Shown: piece after piece, positions 17,041-25,436 of the stretch
Layout: each line of letters begins with the position of its first letter
How positions within the stretch are numbered: position 1 is the stretch's first letter
NCBI RefSeq assembly: GCF_900115775.1
Contig: NZ_FOXS01000001.1
Coordinates: 868,001-932,000, forward strand
Source of the DNA: Hymenobacter arizonensis
GTDB lineage: Bacteria; Bacteroidota; Bacteroidia; Cytophagales; Hymenobacteraceae
Direction of reading: 5' to 3'
Length of the DNA stretch: 64,000 bases
Notes under the pieces: model-generated
Told to the model about the DNA's origin: nothing
What the model saw: only the letters and a program-made list of their open reading frames with translations
Databases searched by the model: none
Position numbers and translations under genes: made by a program

Positions 17041-17892
17041 CTAGGCAATCATCTTTTCGATGGGCAATACAAGGATGCCCTCGGCGCCAACGGCCTTGAG
17101 CTGGCTGGTGATGTGCCAGAACTCGTCTTCCTGCACCACCGACTGCACCGATACCCAACCGGCCTCGGCCAGCGGCGTCACGGTGGGCGACTTGATGCCA
17201 GGCAGCAACCGCCGCACTTCTTCCAGCGCCGTAACGGGCGCATTCAGCACAATATACTTGCTGCGCTTAGCGCGCCGCACGGCCTGCATGCGAAACTGAA
17301 GCTGCTCGAGCAGCTCGGTTTGCTCGGCCGTCAGGTTGGGCTGGGCAATGAGAACGGCTTCTGAGCGAAATACTGTTTCAACTTCGCGCAGGCCATTGCC
17401 GAGCAGGGTTGAGCCGCTGCTCACAATGTCGCAAATAGCCTCAGCCAGGCCGATGCTAGGCGCTATCTCCACCGAGCCGCTGATGGTGTGCAAGTTGGAC
17501 TGCACGCCGTTTTCGGCCAGGTAGCGGCCCAGAATGTTGGGGTAAGAAGTAGCGATGTTCTTGCCCTGCAAAGCGGCTATGGAAGCGTAGGCATCGGCGC
17601 GGGGCACAGCCAGGCTCAGGCGGCATTTGCTGAAGCCCAGGGCTTCAACTTCCAACTGCGGCAGGCCCGCTTCTACCAGCACATTCTGGCCCACGATGCC
17701 CAAATCGGCCACTCCATCCTGCACGTACCCCGGAATATCATCGTCGCGCAAAAACAGTATTTCGAGCGGAAAATTGGTGGCTTCGGTCTTCAGCTTGTAG
17801 GAGCTGCTGATGAAGTTGATGCCGCATTCGCGAATGAGGGTGAGGGAATCCTCGCTCAGGCGACCGGACTTTTGAATGGCTAAACGTAGCAT
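17041..17892 (-). CDS. hisG: ATP phosphoribosyltransferase, long form
   Basis: HisG starts the pathway by joining ATP and PRPP. From ATG 17892 (MLRLAIQKSGRLSEDSLTLI) the protein has 283 residues. The catalytic domains carry DLGIVGQNVL and the PRPP loop EIAPSIGLAEAICDIVSSGS-like sequence. The C-terminal 75 residues, ending GAEGILVLPIEKM, form the PII-like regulatory domain of the long HisG, so feedback inhibition by histidine without HisZ is expected. Upstream in-frame codons to 17952 add nothing conserved. It is the first gene of the his operon. Confidence 0.95.
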   Translation of the reverse strand: MLRLAIQKSGRLSEDSLTLIRECGINFISSSYKLKTEATNFPLEILFLRDDDIPGYVQDGVADLGIVGQNVLVEAGLPQLEVEALGFSKCRLSLAVPRADAYASIAALQGKNIATSYPNILGRYLAENGVQSNLHTISGSVEIAPSIGLAEAICDIVSSGSTLLGNGLREVETVFRSEAVLIAQPNLTAEQTELLEQLQFRMQAVRRAKRSKYIVLNAPVTALEEVRRLLPGIKSPTVTPLAEAGWVSVQSVVQEDEFWHITSQLKAVGAEGILVLPIEKMIA

Positions 17893-18346
17893 GAAGTGGG
17901 TAAGAGGCGGGCGCGGCTGCCTTGGCAGCAACCAGTACTTCGACCCCGGCAAGATTGCCCGGTGGTGAAATTGCCCAAATTTGAAAGAGAGAAGCCCGGC
18001 GCAAACACACCCCGGAGCGCGGCGGTGGAGGCGCGGGAGGCCGGTGCTAGCTTAGCACCCGGCACACAACCCGGCCTCCCACAGATGGTGGTGGCGATGG
18101 TGGGCACCCACAACTACAGCATTGCCTGCGGCCACGCCAATAGCCAGCGCGGCAGTTGCATCAGAGCAAAACAGGGAAGCCAATCGGTTCATATGTGGAG
18201 CAAAGGTAGAACAGAAATTCAAAGGGCCATAAGCGGAACGCCTATTTCGTTTCGGAATTTCATACCAGTAACCTATGGCAAAGGTTTGGGGCTAATCGAA
18301 AAGAAATGGCAACGTGCTGCAATATTTACCAACAAATTCGCGCCGT
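17893..18346. other. Structured region between the divergent hisG and Crp-family genes
   Basis: About 450 bases without a gene. It must contain the his operon promoter (minus) and the promoter of the regulator at 18347 (plus). A nested hairpin lies at 18035-18080 in the his leader. CAAATTTG at 17976-17983 (same on both strands) is a one-mismatch match to the -7 consensus but has no clear partner. Confidence 0.5.
18035..18080 (-). promoter_or_regulatory. Nested hairpin in the presumed his leader
   Basis: GGGAGGCCGG at 18035-18044 pairs perfectly with CCGGCCTCCC at 18071-18080. Inside, GGTGCTA (18043-18049) pairs with TAGCACC (18053-18059). The outer and inner stems share two bases, so the two structures are partly exclusive. 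No T-run follows on the minus strand. Possible attenuator or RNA control element about 140 bases before hisG; no His-rich leader peptide was seen. Confidence 0.35.
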
Positions 18347-18913
18347 ATGAGCAATTTCATTACGTTTTTGAACACCTTGCAGCCCCTCAGCGACGCTCTA
18401 GCGGAGGCCCTTGCAGCCAGCACGTTGCGCGAAGAGCTGCCGGCTCGCCACTCGCTGCTGCAGCCCGGAAAAATAGCCCGGCGTATATATTTTATCGAGA
18501 CCGGGCTGGTGCGCGGCTACACACTGGTGCACGGCCGCGAAGTCTCGTCGTGGTTTATGCAGGCCGGCGATTTTGTGATTTCCATTCTCAGCTTTTTCAC
18601 GCAGCAGCCCTCCGAAGAATGCCTGGAGCTGTTGGAGCCGGCCGTAGTGTACTCGATTTCTTACGAGCAGTTGCAGCTTCTGTACCGCGACTTCCCGGAA
18701 TTTAATTACATCGGCCGGCTGCTCCTGGAGAAGTATTATGTACTCAGCGAGCAGCGTGCCCTGCACCTGCGCTCTCGCACGGCGGCCGAGCGCTACGAAT
18801 TGCTGTTACGGGACTTTCCAACGGTGTTTCAGCGGGTGGCCGTACAGCACATTGCTTCCCACTTGGGCATGGCCCCGGAAACCCTGAGCCGGCTGCGGGG
18901 GAAGCTGATATAG
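18347..18913 (+). CDS. Crp/Fnr-family transcription regulator
   Basis: The 188-residue product begins with a cyclic-nucleotide-binding beta-roll (ARHSLLQPGKIARRIYFIET then GLVRGYTLVHGREVSSWFMQ, AGDFVIS), followed by the long dimer helix (YVLSEQRALHLRSRTAAERY) and a short C-terminal helix-turn-helix (VAVQHIASHLGMAPETLSRL). This is the usual architecture of the many Crp-like regulators in Bacteroidota, most of unknown effector; the Arg needed for cAMP binding is not evident. ATG 18347 is preferred to GTG 18314. The adjacent flavin oxidase and two palindromes between the genes suggest a local target. Confidence 0.85.
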   Translation: MSNFITFLNTLQPLSDALAEALAASTLREELPARHSLLQPGKIARRIYFIETGLVRGYTLVHGREVSSWFMQAGDFVISILSFFTQQPSEECLELLEPAVVYSISYEQLQLLYRDFPEFNYIGRLLLEKYYVLSEQRALHLRSRTAAERYELLLRDFPTVFQRVAVQHIASHLGMAPETLSRLRGKLI

Positions 18914-18935
18914 GCTTCGCAACAGCTGACGAATA

Positions 18936-18947
18936 TGACATTTGTCA
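18936..18947. promoter_or_regulatory. Palindrome TGACATTTGTCA
   Basis: Twelve-base perfect palindrome (TGACA-TT-TGTCA) 23 bases after the regulator gene and 43 bases before the oxidase ATG. Candidate binding site for a dimeric regulator. Confidence 0.35.
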
Positions 18948-18970
18948 GGAAATAGCCCCTGCCAGACTTC

Positions 18971-19004
18971 CACCTTTGGGTCATTCAATATGAACCCAAA
19001 GGTG
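18971..19004 (+). promoter_or_regulatory. Hairpin over the start codon of the flavin oxidase
   Basis: CACCTTTGGGT (18971-18981) pairs perfectly with ACCCAAAGGTG (18994-19004), extended by CAT against ATG. If translation starts at ATG 18990, the start codon lies in the stem; if it starts at ATG 19011, the hairpin ends 6 bases upstream. Confidence 0.45.
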
Positions 19005-20546
19005 AACGACATGGCCCTGAAAAAAATCATTCTTGGCAGCTTGCTAGCAAGCTGTGGACTTGTGGCATCCGTGGCCGTTCGGCCCGCCTCGCACTTATGG
19101 CAAGCCCACTTGCGCGATAAGCAATCGACGACCGCCGCGAGCCCGCGCCTGGCCAACGACATCAGTGGGCTCAACCCCACCCGCATGCATACCATAGCGG
19201 TCGAAACTGATTCGGCGGCGGCGTTGCTGCAGTTGCGCCAGCTGATAGAGTTGGCCCGCACGAAAAGCCTGTCGGTCGCCATTGCGGGCTCGCAGCATAG
19301 CATGGGCGGGCACACCCTCGCACCGGGCGGCATTCGCCTCGACATGCGGCCCTTCAAGCACATGCGCCTGGACACGGCAACCAACCTGCTCACGGTGGGC
19401 GCCGGTGCAACCTGGGCCGACGTCATTCCCTACCTGAACCGCTACGGCCGCGCCGTGGCCACCATGCAGTCGGATAATGCTTTTACGGTGGGCGGCTCGC
19501 TGAGCGTGAACTGCCACGGTTGGCAACCCAACCAGCCGCCCATTGCGGCCACTGTGCAATCGGTGCTGGTGCTCCTCGCCGATGGCCAGCTGCTCAGGTG
19601 CAGCCGCCAGCAAAACCAGGAGCTGTTTGCATTAGTCCTGGGCGGCTACGGGCTATTTGGAATTATCCTGGAAGCGCAACTTCAGACCCACGCAAATAAA
19701 GTTTATCGCTACCAAAGAGTAAAAATGGACGCTGGTCATTACTTGCAGGAATACCAGCGCCACATCGATGCCAACCCGCAGGTGCACCTGGCTTATGGCC
19801 GGCTCAATGTGACGCCAACCAACTTCCTGGAAGAAGCAACGCTGAACTACTTCACTACCCAGCGAGCAGCGCCGCCCCAGTATCCGCTTCCCGAACCCGG
19901 GCTAACGGCATTCAAACGGGCCGTTTTTCTGGGCTCCAAGCACAACGAGTACGGCAAGCAGCTGCGCTGGGACCTGGAACAGTCTTTCAGCCAAACGCAA
20001 GTTGGCAATGAGTACTCCCGCAACGAAATCATGAACGAAAGCCCCGCGTTCTACCTCAACCGTACTGCCGGTCAAACCGATGTGCTGCACGAATACTTTA
20101 TTCCTGCCCAGCAGTACAACGCCTTCCGACTGGCGCTTCAACGGCGAATTCCGCAGCATAAAGCCGACTTGCTGAACGTGACGCTGCGCAACGTTTACGC
20201 GGATACCGACACTTTTTTGCCCTACGCGCGGGAAGAAGTTTTCGGCTTTGTCCTCTTCTTTAATCAGGGAACCACTGCGGCCGATGAAGCCGACATGGTC
20301 GCGCTAACTCAGGAGCTCATTGCCGATGCCGAGCACCTGGGCGGCACTTACTACCTGCCATATCGGCTACACGCCGAGCCGGCTCAATTGGCCCGGGTAT
20401 ATCCGCAATTCCAGAAGTTTGTGGCCCTAAAGCAACGCTACGACCCGAAAGAGGTGTTCCAAAACAAGTTTTACCAGCAGTACCGAATTATTAGTGAACC
20501 ACAGGCTTCTCCATCTAGAGATGAAATTGCCTTGGGCAAAAAATAA
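18990..20546 (+). CDS. FAD-dependent oxidase of the VAO / sugar-lactone oxidase type, membrane-anchored
   Basis: The 518-residue product carries an N-terminal hydrophobic segment (KKIILGSLLASCGLVASVAV; LLASC could be a lipobox), so it is exported or anchored. An FAD_binding_4 domain follows: VAIAGSQHSMGGHTLAPGGI, TVGAGATWADVIPYLNRYG, DNAFTVGGSLSVNCHGWQ and GGYGLFGIILEAQL. The His in GSQHSMGGH is where flavin is covalently attached in several relatives. The C-terminal part ends with a berberine-bridge/ALO-like substrate domain (VALKQRYDPKEVFQNKFYQQ). Substrate unknown; sugars or lactones are likely. ATG 19011 is an alternative start. Preceded by two palindromes. Confidence 0.8.
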   Translation: MNPKVNDMALKKIILGSLLASCGLVASVAVRPASHLWQAHLRDKQSTTAASPRLANDISGLNPTRMHTIAVETDSAAALLQLRQLIELARTKSLSVAIAGSQHSMGGHTLAPGGIRLDMRPFKHMRLDTATNLLTVGAGATWADVIPYLNRYGRAVATMQSDNAFTVGGSLSVNCHGWQPNQPPIAATVQSVLVLLADGQLLRCSRQQNQELFALVLGGYGLFGIILEAQLQTHANKVYRYQRVKMDAGHYLQEYQRHIDANPQVHLAYGRLNVTPTNFLEEATLNYFTTQRAAPPQYPLPEPGLTAFKRAVFLGSKHNEYGKQLRWDLEQSFSQTQVGNEYSRNEIMNESPAFYLNRTAGQTDVLHEYFIPAQQYNAFRLALQRRIPQHKADLLNVTLRNVYADTDTFLPYAREEVFGFVLFFNQGTTAADEADMVALTQELIADAEHLGGTYYLPYRLHAEPAQLARVYPQFQKFVALKQRYDPKEVFQNKFYQQYRIISEPQASPSRDEIALGKK

Positions 20547-20555
20547 GGTACTGGC

Positions 20556-23150
20556 CTAAAACCGAGCAATTACCCGCAGATTCACCACCCGCTGTGAGAG
20601 GTAGCTCGGCACCGAATAAGTCACGCCGTTCACGTCCTGCAGGTAGCTATAGCCACCCACGTTATTGGCTGCAAACACGTTCAGGATTTCCAGCCCCATC
20701 CAGAGGCTCTCGAAGCTGTAGAAGTGGGCCTTGGGGGCATTGTTATTCTTAAGGCCCACCACTTTCGAAAAGCCCAAATCCACACGTTTATAACTGGTCT
20801 CCAACGCGTTGGTACCGCGCAAATCGGGCTGGTTGGGGGGTGTAAACGGCAGGCCAGTCCCGTACACAATGTTTACATAGCCGCGCACCGAGGGATTATT
20901 GGGCATATGGTCCTGGAAAAACACGCCCACGTTAAGGCGCTGGTCCTGGGGGCGCCGAATGTATTCCTTGGCCTGGCGGCTGGTTTGGTTGCCATTGGCG
21001 TTGAAGATGCTAATCGAATCCCCCACCACATTCTCACGGGTGGTAAGCAGGCCCAGGCTAAACCACGATTCAGCCCCTTTTACAAACTCCCCGCTCACGC
21101 GGGCATCGAAACCGGCGGCATATGCGGTGGCGTTGTTTTTAGCGAAGTAGCGCAGCCGCACATTGTCCACGTCGTAAGGCACCACGTCGGTCAGGTACTT
21201 GTAGTAGGCTTCGCCCGAGAACTTAAAAGGCCGGCCAAACTGCTCGAAGCTGATTTCCTTGCCCGCAATGAAGTGGTATGACTTCTGAGCCCGCAGCGCT
21301 GGATTTAGAAAGCCTTGCTGCACGCCAAGCTGAGTGGTTTGCTGGTCGCGCAGCTCGCGGTAGAATGGCGGCTGATAGTACACGCCCACCGCGGCCTTGA
21401 ACGAGCGGTTGGGGTGGCGCCGGCTGATTTGCGAGTACTGCACCCGCGGGCTGAACACGAGTTGGCCGTTGGTGGTCCAGTAATGCGCCCGCACCCCGTA
21501 GCTGACGGTGCGCATCGAGTCCAGCGCCCAGGTGTCTTGCACAAAGCCCTGGCTGCGCGTGCTTAGCAGGCGCAGGTCGGAGCGCAGCCGCAGGCGCCGC
21601 TCGTCGGGCACGAAGTCGGCCGAGTCGGCAAAGCTGTACTCGTCGAGGACGTCGCTGATTCGCTCTCGGCCAATTTTGGCGCCCCAGCGCACGGTATGCG
21701 CCCCGTCGGGCGTCCAGCGGCCGCGGGTTTCGGCGGTATAAATCTGAGCCGTAAGGTTGTTGCGCGAGTTCTTGAACTGCGAACCGATGTCGCGCTGCCG
21801 CACCGCCTGGTTGAAATCCGGCGAGGTCGGGTCGCGGTTTATTTCGGCAAAGGAATAAGCGGCTTCCACGTCGCGGTATTCCAGCTCGCGCGACAGCAGG
21901 GCCGAGCCCAGCAGCTCCATTTGCAGGTTGGGCGAGAAGTCGTGCTTCAGGTTCAGGCCGCTCTGGTAGGTGTCGAACTGCATCCGCTCGCGGCCGTCGT
22001 AGGCAATGAATACCCGCGTAAACTGGTTGAGACCGGTCGAGAAAGTGGCTTGGCCGGTTTCGGGCGAAAACCGGTAGTTGTTGTGCGCCACCACCCCCAG
22101 CAGGCCCAATGTGGTGCGCTGCATGTCCTCCTTCTTGCCCAGCCCAATGTTCACAAACGCCTGCGCATCGTAAAAGGTCGGGTTGTAGCCGCCCTGGGCC
22201 TGCCGCAACGCATTCAGCACGTACTGGGCATTCTTATAACGAACGCCGGCCAGGTAGCTCACGCGGCCGTTGGCCGAACGCGCTTCGGCATGCGCTGCGC
22301 CGCCAACCAGGCTGCCCGTGAGCGAAGCTGCAAATTTCTCGGGCGTCTTGTAGTCGACACTCAGCACGGAGGCCAGCTTGTCGCCATACTTCGGCTGCCA
22401 GCCCCCGCTGCTAAATTCCACCTGCTTCACCAAGTCGGGGTTGATGAAGCTCAGTCCCTCCTGCTGGGCCGCGGTGACGAGGAAAGGCCGGTAAATCTCG
22501 AAGCCATTGACGTAGACGAGGTTTTCGTCGTAGTTGCCGCCGCGCACGTTGTAGGTGCTGCTCAACTCGTTGTTCGAGACCACGCCCGGGAGCGTTTTGA
22601 GAATGGCGTTGAAATCACCAAAGGGCGAAGGAATCTCCTTGGCCGAACGCGGGTCTATTCGCGTAATGCTCACTTGCTCGCGGGTGTCGGCCTGGTCCGA
22701 CCGACCGGTTACTTTCACTCCTCCCAAGGCTTTGGTATCAAGGCGCATCGTCAGCTGCAAGGGCGCCGCGGCGTCGGCGGGCAACCTCAGGGGCACCCGT
22801 AAAGGCAAATACCCCAGGCGGCGGATGATAAGCACCATGTTTTGGCCCGCTTCCGGCACCCGCACCTGCAGCCTGAATACACCTTCGGCAGTGGTGTTGT
22901 CCCCGCCGGGCTGGCCCTCCACTCCCACCGCCGCCAGCTCCAGCGGCTGGCCGTTGGCCTCGCGCAAGGTTCCCGTCACGGTTATCACCGCAGTGCCCGG
23001 CACTTGCACCGGCGCGGGCACCGGCTCTTGCGCCTGTACCTGCCCCGCGGCCAACAGCAGCAGCACCAAGCCACCGGCTCCCACCCGAATCCGGCGTCCC
23101 TGGCCTTTCTCCCGCAGTGCTGAATCTCTCGGCGTAACCTTTTTTTTCAC
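20556..23150 (-). CDS. TonB-dependent outer-membrane receptor with carboxypeptidase-like N-domain
   Basis: The 864-residue protein starts (GTG 23150) with a signal sequence (GGLVLLLLAAGQVQAQ) and a carboxypeptidase-regulatory-like beta-sandwich (ITVTGTLREANGQPLELAAV, about 55-145). The plug domain follows (KTLPGVVSNNELSSTYNVRG, GNYDENLVYVNGFEIYRPFL), then a beta-barrel of about 580 residues ending RVVNLRVIARF with the terminal aromatic needed for BAM-dependent assembly. No SusD partner or peptidase is adjacent, so the substrate cannot be inferred. It converges with the flavin oxidase (9 bases between stops) and lies downstream of rpe on the same strand. Confidence 0.9.
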   Translation of the reverse strand: MKKKVTPRDSALREKGQGRRIRVGAGGLVLLLLAAGQVQAQEPVPAPVQVPGTAVITVTGTLREANGQPLELAAVGVEGQPGGDNTTAEGVFRLQVRVPEAGQNMVLIIRRLGYLPLRVPLRLPADAAAPLQLTMRLDTKALGGVKVTGRSDQADTREQVSITRIDPRSAKEIPSPFGDFNAILKTLPGVVSNNELSSTYNVRGGNYDENLVYVNGFEIYRPFLVTAAQQEGLSFINPDLVKQVEFSSGGWQPKYGDKLASVLSVDYKTPEKFAASLTGSLVGGAAHAEARSANGRVSYLAGVRYKNAQYVLNALRQAQGGYNPTFYDAQAFVNIGLGKKEDMQRTTLGLLGVVAHNNYRFSPETGQATFSTGLNQFTRVFIAYDGRERMQFDTYQSGLNLKHDFSPNLQMELLGSALLSRELEYRDVEAAYSFAEINRDPTSPDFNQAVRQRDIGSQFKNSRNNLTAQIYTAETRGRWTPDGAHTVRWGAKIGRERISDVLDEYSFADSADFVPDERRLRLRSDLRLLSTRSQGFVQDTWALDSMRTVSYGVRAHYWTTNGQLVFSPRVQYSQISRRHPNRSFKAAVGVYYQPPFYRELRDQQTTQLGVQQGFLNPALRAQKSYHFIAGKEISFEQFGRPFKFSGEAYYKYLTDVVPYDVDNVRLRYFAKNNATAYAAGFDARVSGEFVKGAESWFSLGLLTTRENVVGDSISIFNANGNQTSRQAKEYIRRPQDQRLNVGVFFQDHMPNNPSVRGYVNIVYGTGLPFTPPNQPDLRGTNALETSYKRVDLGFSKVVGLKNNNAPKAHFYSFESLWMGLEILNVFAANNVGGYSYLQDVNGVTYSVPSYLSQRVVNLRVIARF

Positions 23151-23179
23151 GATGCTCAGATAACGGGCGTCAATAGCAG

Positions 23180-23902
23180 CTATTGCCCCCGGCGGGTGGT
23201 TGAGGCGTCGGCTGTGTTCAGCTCCAGCCCCGCCAAGTAGTCGCGCATGCTGGCCAGGGTAGCAACCGGGCCCTCAGCGGCGCTGAATACAAAGTTGCCG
23301 GCCACCAGCACATCGGCACCGGCTTCTACGAGTGGCCCCGCGTTGGCCAGGCTCACGCCACCGTCAATCTCAATCAGGGCATCGGAGCCGGCATCAAGCA
23401 GCAGCTCTTTCAGCATGGCCACCTTTTTCAGGGTGTTCGGGATGAAGGCTTGTCCTCCAAAACCCGGGTTAACCGACATCACCAGCACCACGTCCAGGTC
23501 GGCGGCAATGTCTTCGAGCAGCGCCACGGGCGTGTGCGGGTTCAGGGCCACGCCCGCCTTGCAGCCCAGCTGCTTAATCTGCTGCACCACGCGGTGCAGG
23601 TGCTGGCAGGCTTCGTAATGCACCGTAATGTTGGTGGCCCCGGCGTCGCGGAAAGCCGAGAGATAATGCTGCGGCTCCTCTATCATCAAATGCACGTCGA
23701 GCGGCTGCTTGGCGTAGCGCGCCACGGCCTGCAGCACCGGCAAGCCGAAGGAGATGTTGGGCACGAAACGGCCGTCCATCACATCAAAGTGCAGCCAATC
23801 GGCGGCGCTGGTCGCGAGCCGTTCGGTTTCGGCTTGCAAATTGGCGAGGTCGGCAGCCAGAAACGACGGGGCCAGCAAGGTGGCGCGGCGAGTTGAGTTC
23901 AT
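23180..23902 (-). CDS. rpe: Ribulose-phosphate 3-epimerase
   Basis: Rpe interconverts ribulose-5-phosphate and xylulose-5-phosphate in the pentose phosphate pathway. All family signatures are present: LLAPSFLAADLANL, HFDVMDGRFVPNISFG, DVHLMIEEP, MSVNPGFGGQAFIPNTL and EIDGGVSLANA. From ATG 23902 the length is 240 residues; the upstream extension to 24007 is not conserved and would run over the promoter. Confidence 0.96.
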   Translation of the reverse strand: MNSTRRATLLAPSFLAADLANLQAETERLATSAADWLHFDVMDGRFVPNISFGLPVLQAVARYAKQPLDVHLMIEEPQHYLSAFRDAGATNITVHYEACQHLHRVVQQIKQLGCKAGVALNPHTPVALLEDIAADLDVVLVMSVNPGFGGQAFIPNTLKKVAMLKELLLDAGSDALIEIDGGVSLANAGPLVEAGADVLVAGNFVFSAAEGPVATLASMRDYLAGLELNTADASTTRRGQ

Positions 23903-23907
23903 GGCGG

Positions 23908-23936
23908 CGAAGATACAGCGGGCGCGCGCTACCCAA
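23908..23936 (-). promoter_or_regulatory. Candidate rpe promoter
   Basis: On the minus strand TTG (23936-23934), an 18-base spacer and TATCTTCG (23915-23908). The predicted start falls at or next to the rpe ATG (23902), so the mRNA may be leaderless. The same strand also carries the upstream in-frame extension, which this promoter argues against. Confidence 0.45.
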
Positions 23937-23962
23937 ATGCCGCCCAGCCCGCTCGCCGGCTC

Positions 23963-23970
23963 TACTTTTG
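23963..23970 (+). promoter_or_regulatory. -7 element TACTTTTG
   Basis: Exact match to TAnnTTTG, 82 bases before the gene at 24053 and divergent from the rpe promoter. No clear -33 element. Confidence 0.35.
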
Positions 23971-24052
23971 CACCAGCCCCTGGCCTGAAACGCATTGTTT
24001 CGTTCACAGGCAGGGGCTCATTGTTAACTGCTCATTACTAATTGCCCCTTTA

Positions 24053-24649
24053 GTGCCTCACCTGCTCCCTCTCCTCATCCGCGGCATCAACAACCTCTCC
24101 GATGCCCGCTATTGCGCCGGAATGGGTGCCGATAAACTCACCTTTATTCTGGACCCCGCCATTCCCGGTTTCCTCGACACCAAGGCCGTGAAGGAGCTAA
24201 CCGGCTGGGTGGCCGGAGTTGAACTAATAGGTGAATTCGACCAGCTCACCGCCCCTGAAATCAACGCTATAGCCGCCGAATGCGCGCTTGATGCCGTGCT
24301 CCTGCGCCAGCCCCGCTCGGTAGCGGAGCTCGCTGAAATTGCCCCACCTGCCTACGTCGAACTAGCCATTGGCTCGGTTGGCATTGCGGGGTATCTGCCC
24401 CACTCTTCGGCAGGCCTGGTAATCGAGATAACCGAACCCCTCACCACCGAAACCCTGGATAAGCTCTTTGCAATTGGCCAACATCACCCCCTATGGTTGG
24501 GCCCCGGCCTACTGCCCGACCTTGCCCGGCACCTGGCCACCCAGCTTCCATTAGCGGGCTTGGTGTTCCCTTCCGGCGACGAAGTAAAACCCGGCTTGCG
24601 CGATTTTGACCAGCTCGAAGCAGTATTCGAAGCCCTGGAAACGGAGTAA
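24053..24649 (+). CDS. Degenerate TrpF-like (phosphoribosylanthranilate isomerase-like) barrel protein
   Basis: The beginning, LIRGINNLSDARYCAGMGAD, matches the TrpF N-terminus (KICGIT..EDA..CAGAGADALGFIF), and GLVFPSGDEVKPGLRDFDQL recalls the TrpF end (SGVE..PG.KD). However, the catalytic Cys of KICG is replaced by Arg, and the protein is only 198 residues with an eroded middle. A related but probably non-isomerase barrel protein is more likely than a working TrpF. The start is GTG 24053. It is transcribed alone and ends against a hairpin repeat shared with convergent trmB. Confidence 0.6.
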   Translation: MPHLLPLLIRGINNLSDARYCAGMGADKLTFILDPAIPGFLDTKAVKELTGWVAGVELIGEFDQLTAPEINAIAAECALDAVLLRQPRSVAELAEIAPPAYVELAIGSVGIAGYLPHSSAGLVIEITEPLTTETLDKLFAIGQHHPLWLGPGLLPDLARHLATQLPLAGLVFPSGDEVKPGLRDFDQLEAVFEALETE

Positions 24650-24733
24650 TTAGTTGTCCGTTGGTAGTTGTCCGTTGTCAGTAAAAGCAGGTACAAAACC
24701 TCTGACAACGGACAACCACCAACGGACAACTAA
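24650..24733. repeat. 32-bp near-perfect inverted repeat built from TTGTCCGTTG words
   Basis: The arms 24650-24681 and 24702-24733 pair at 31 of 32 positions around a 20-base loop. Each arm holds two copies of GTTGTCCGTTG. The left arm begins at the base after the stop codon of the TrpF-like gene; trmB ends 5 bases beyond the right arm. It could serve as a bidirectional terminator; as a sequence it belongs to a repeated-word family. Confidence 0.9.
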
Positions 24734-24737
24734 AACA

Positions 24738-25403
24738 TTAGCTCAGCCGAAACTGCACGTACTTGATGGGCACGCCTACCGCCCGGTATTTTCCTTCGAA
24801 GTTGGTTTGAATAGCTTGAGCTTCGGTGAATTCCTCCCCGGTTTCAGCGTAAAGGTCCCGCGTGAACCGCTCCACCCGGGCTCCGGGGCGGGCAGCCAGG
24901 GTTTCCAGCGTATACTCAAACAAGCCTTCGTTGTCGGTTTTAAGATGCAGCAGGCCACCAGCGGTTAATAGCTGCTCATACAAGGCCAGGAAACGCGGGG
25001 ACGTGAGTCGACGCTTGATGTCCCGGTCACGAGGCCGGGGGTCGGGAAACGTAATCCAGATTTCATCTAGCTCGCCGGGGCCGAATTGCGCAGCCAAGGC
25101 TTCGGCGCGCATCCGCACGAAGCCTACGTTGGTCAGTCCCATCTCGGCGGCGCGGGTGCTGCCCCGCCAGATGCGCTCGCCCTTGATGTCGAGCCCCAAA
25201 AAGTTTCGGCTGGGGTGGCGCTGCGCCAGGCCCACGGTGTACTCCCCCTTGCCACAGCCTACTTCCAGGGTCAGCGGATGCGGCGCTTTGAAAAAATCGG
25301 TGCGCCACCGGCCGCCGAGCTGCTCGTATTCGGGCTTGCCGGGTTCAATGATGTCGGGGCGGGTGGCGTTGTCCGTAAAACGGTGCAGTTTGACGCGAGG
25401 CAA
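24738..25403 (-). CDS. trmB: tRNA (guanine-N7-)-methyltransferase
   Basis: TrmB methylates G46 of tRNAs using S-adenosylmethionine. The SAM loop LEVGCGKGEYTVGLA and the substrate-binding ITFPDPRPRDRDIKRRLTSP segment are diagnostic, and TDNEGLFEYTLE is also typical. The length of 221 residues is normal. The start is TTG 25403 before PRVKLHRFTDN; no better start exists. folC lies 33 bases upstream on the same strand. Confidence 0.95.
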   Translation of the reverse strand: MPRVKLHRFTDNATRPDIIEPGKPEYEQLGGRWRTDFFKAPHPLTLEVGCGKGEYTVGLAQRHPSRNFLGLDIKGERIWRGSTRAAEMGLTNVGFVRMRAEALAAQFGPGELDEIWITFPDPRPRDRDIKRRLTSPRFLALYEQLLTAGGLLHLKTDNEGLFEYTLETLAARPGARVERFTRDLYAETGEEFTEAQAIQTNFEGKYRAVGVPIKYVQFRLS

Positions 25404-25436
25404 AGGGAAGGTCGGATGAAATGAAAAAGTAAAGAT

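Noticed and set aside
21696..22802. 368-codon plus-strand frame
   Set aside because: Antisense shadow of the TonB receptor.
24650..24733. Possible CRISPR array
   Set aside because: Only two copies of an inverted, not direct, arrangement with no spacers of constant length and no cas genes.
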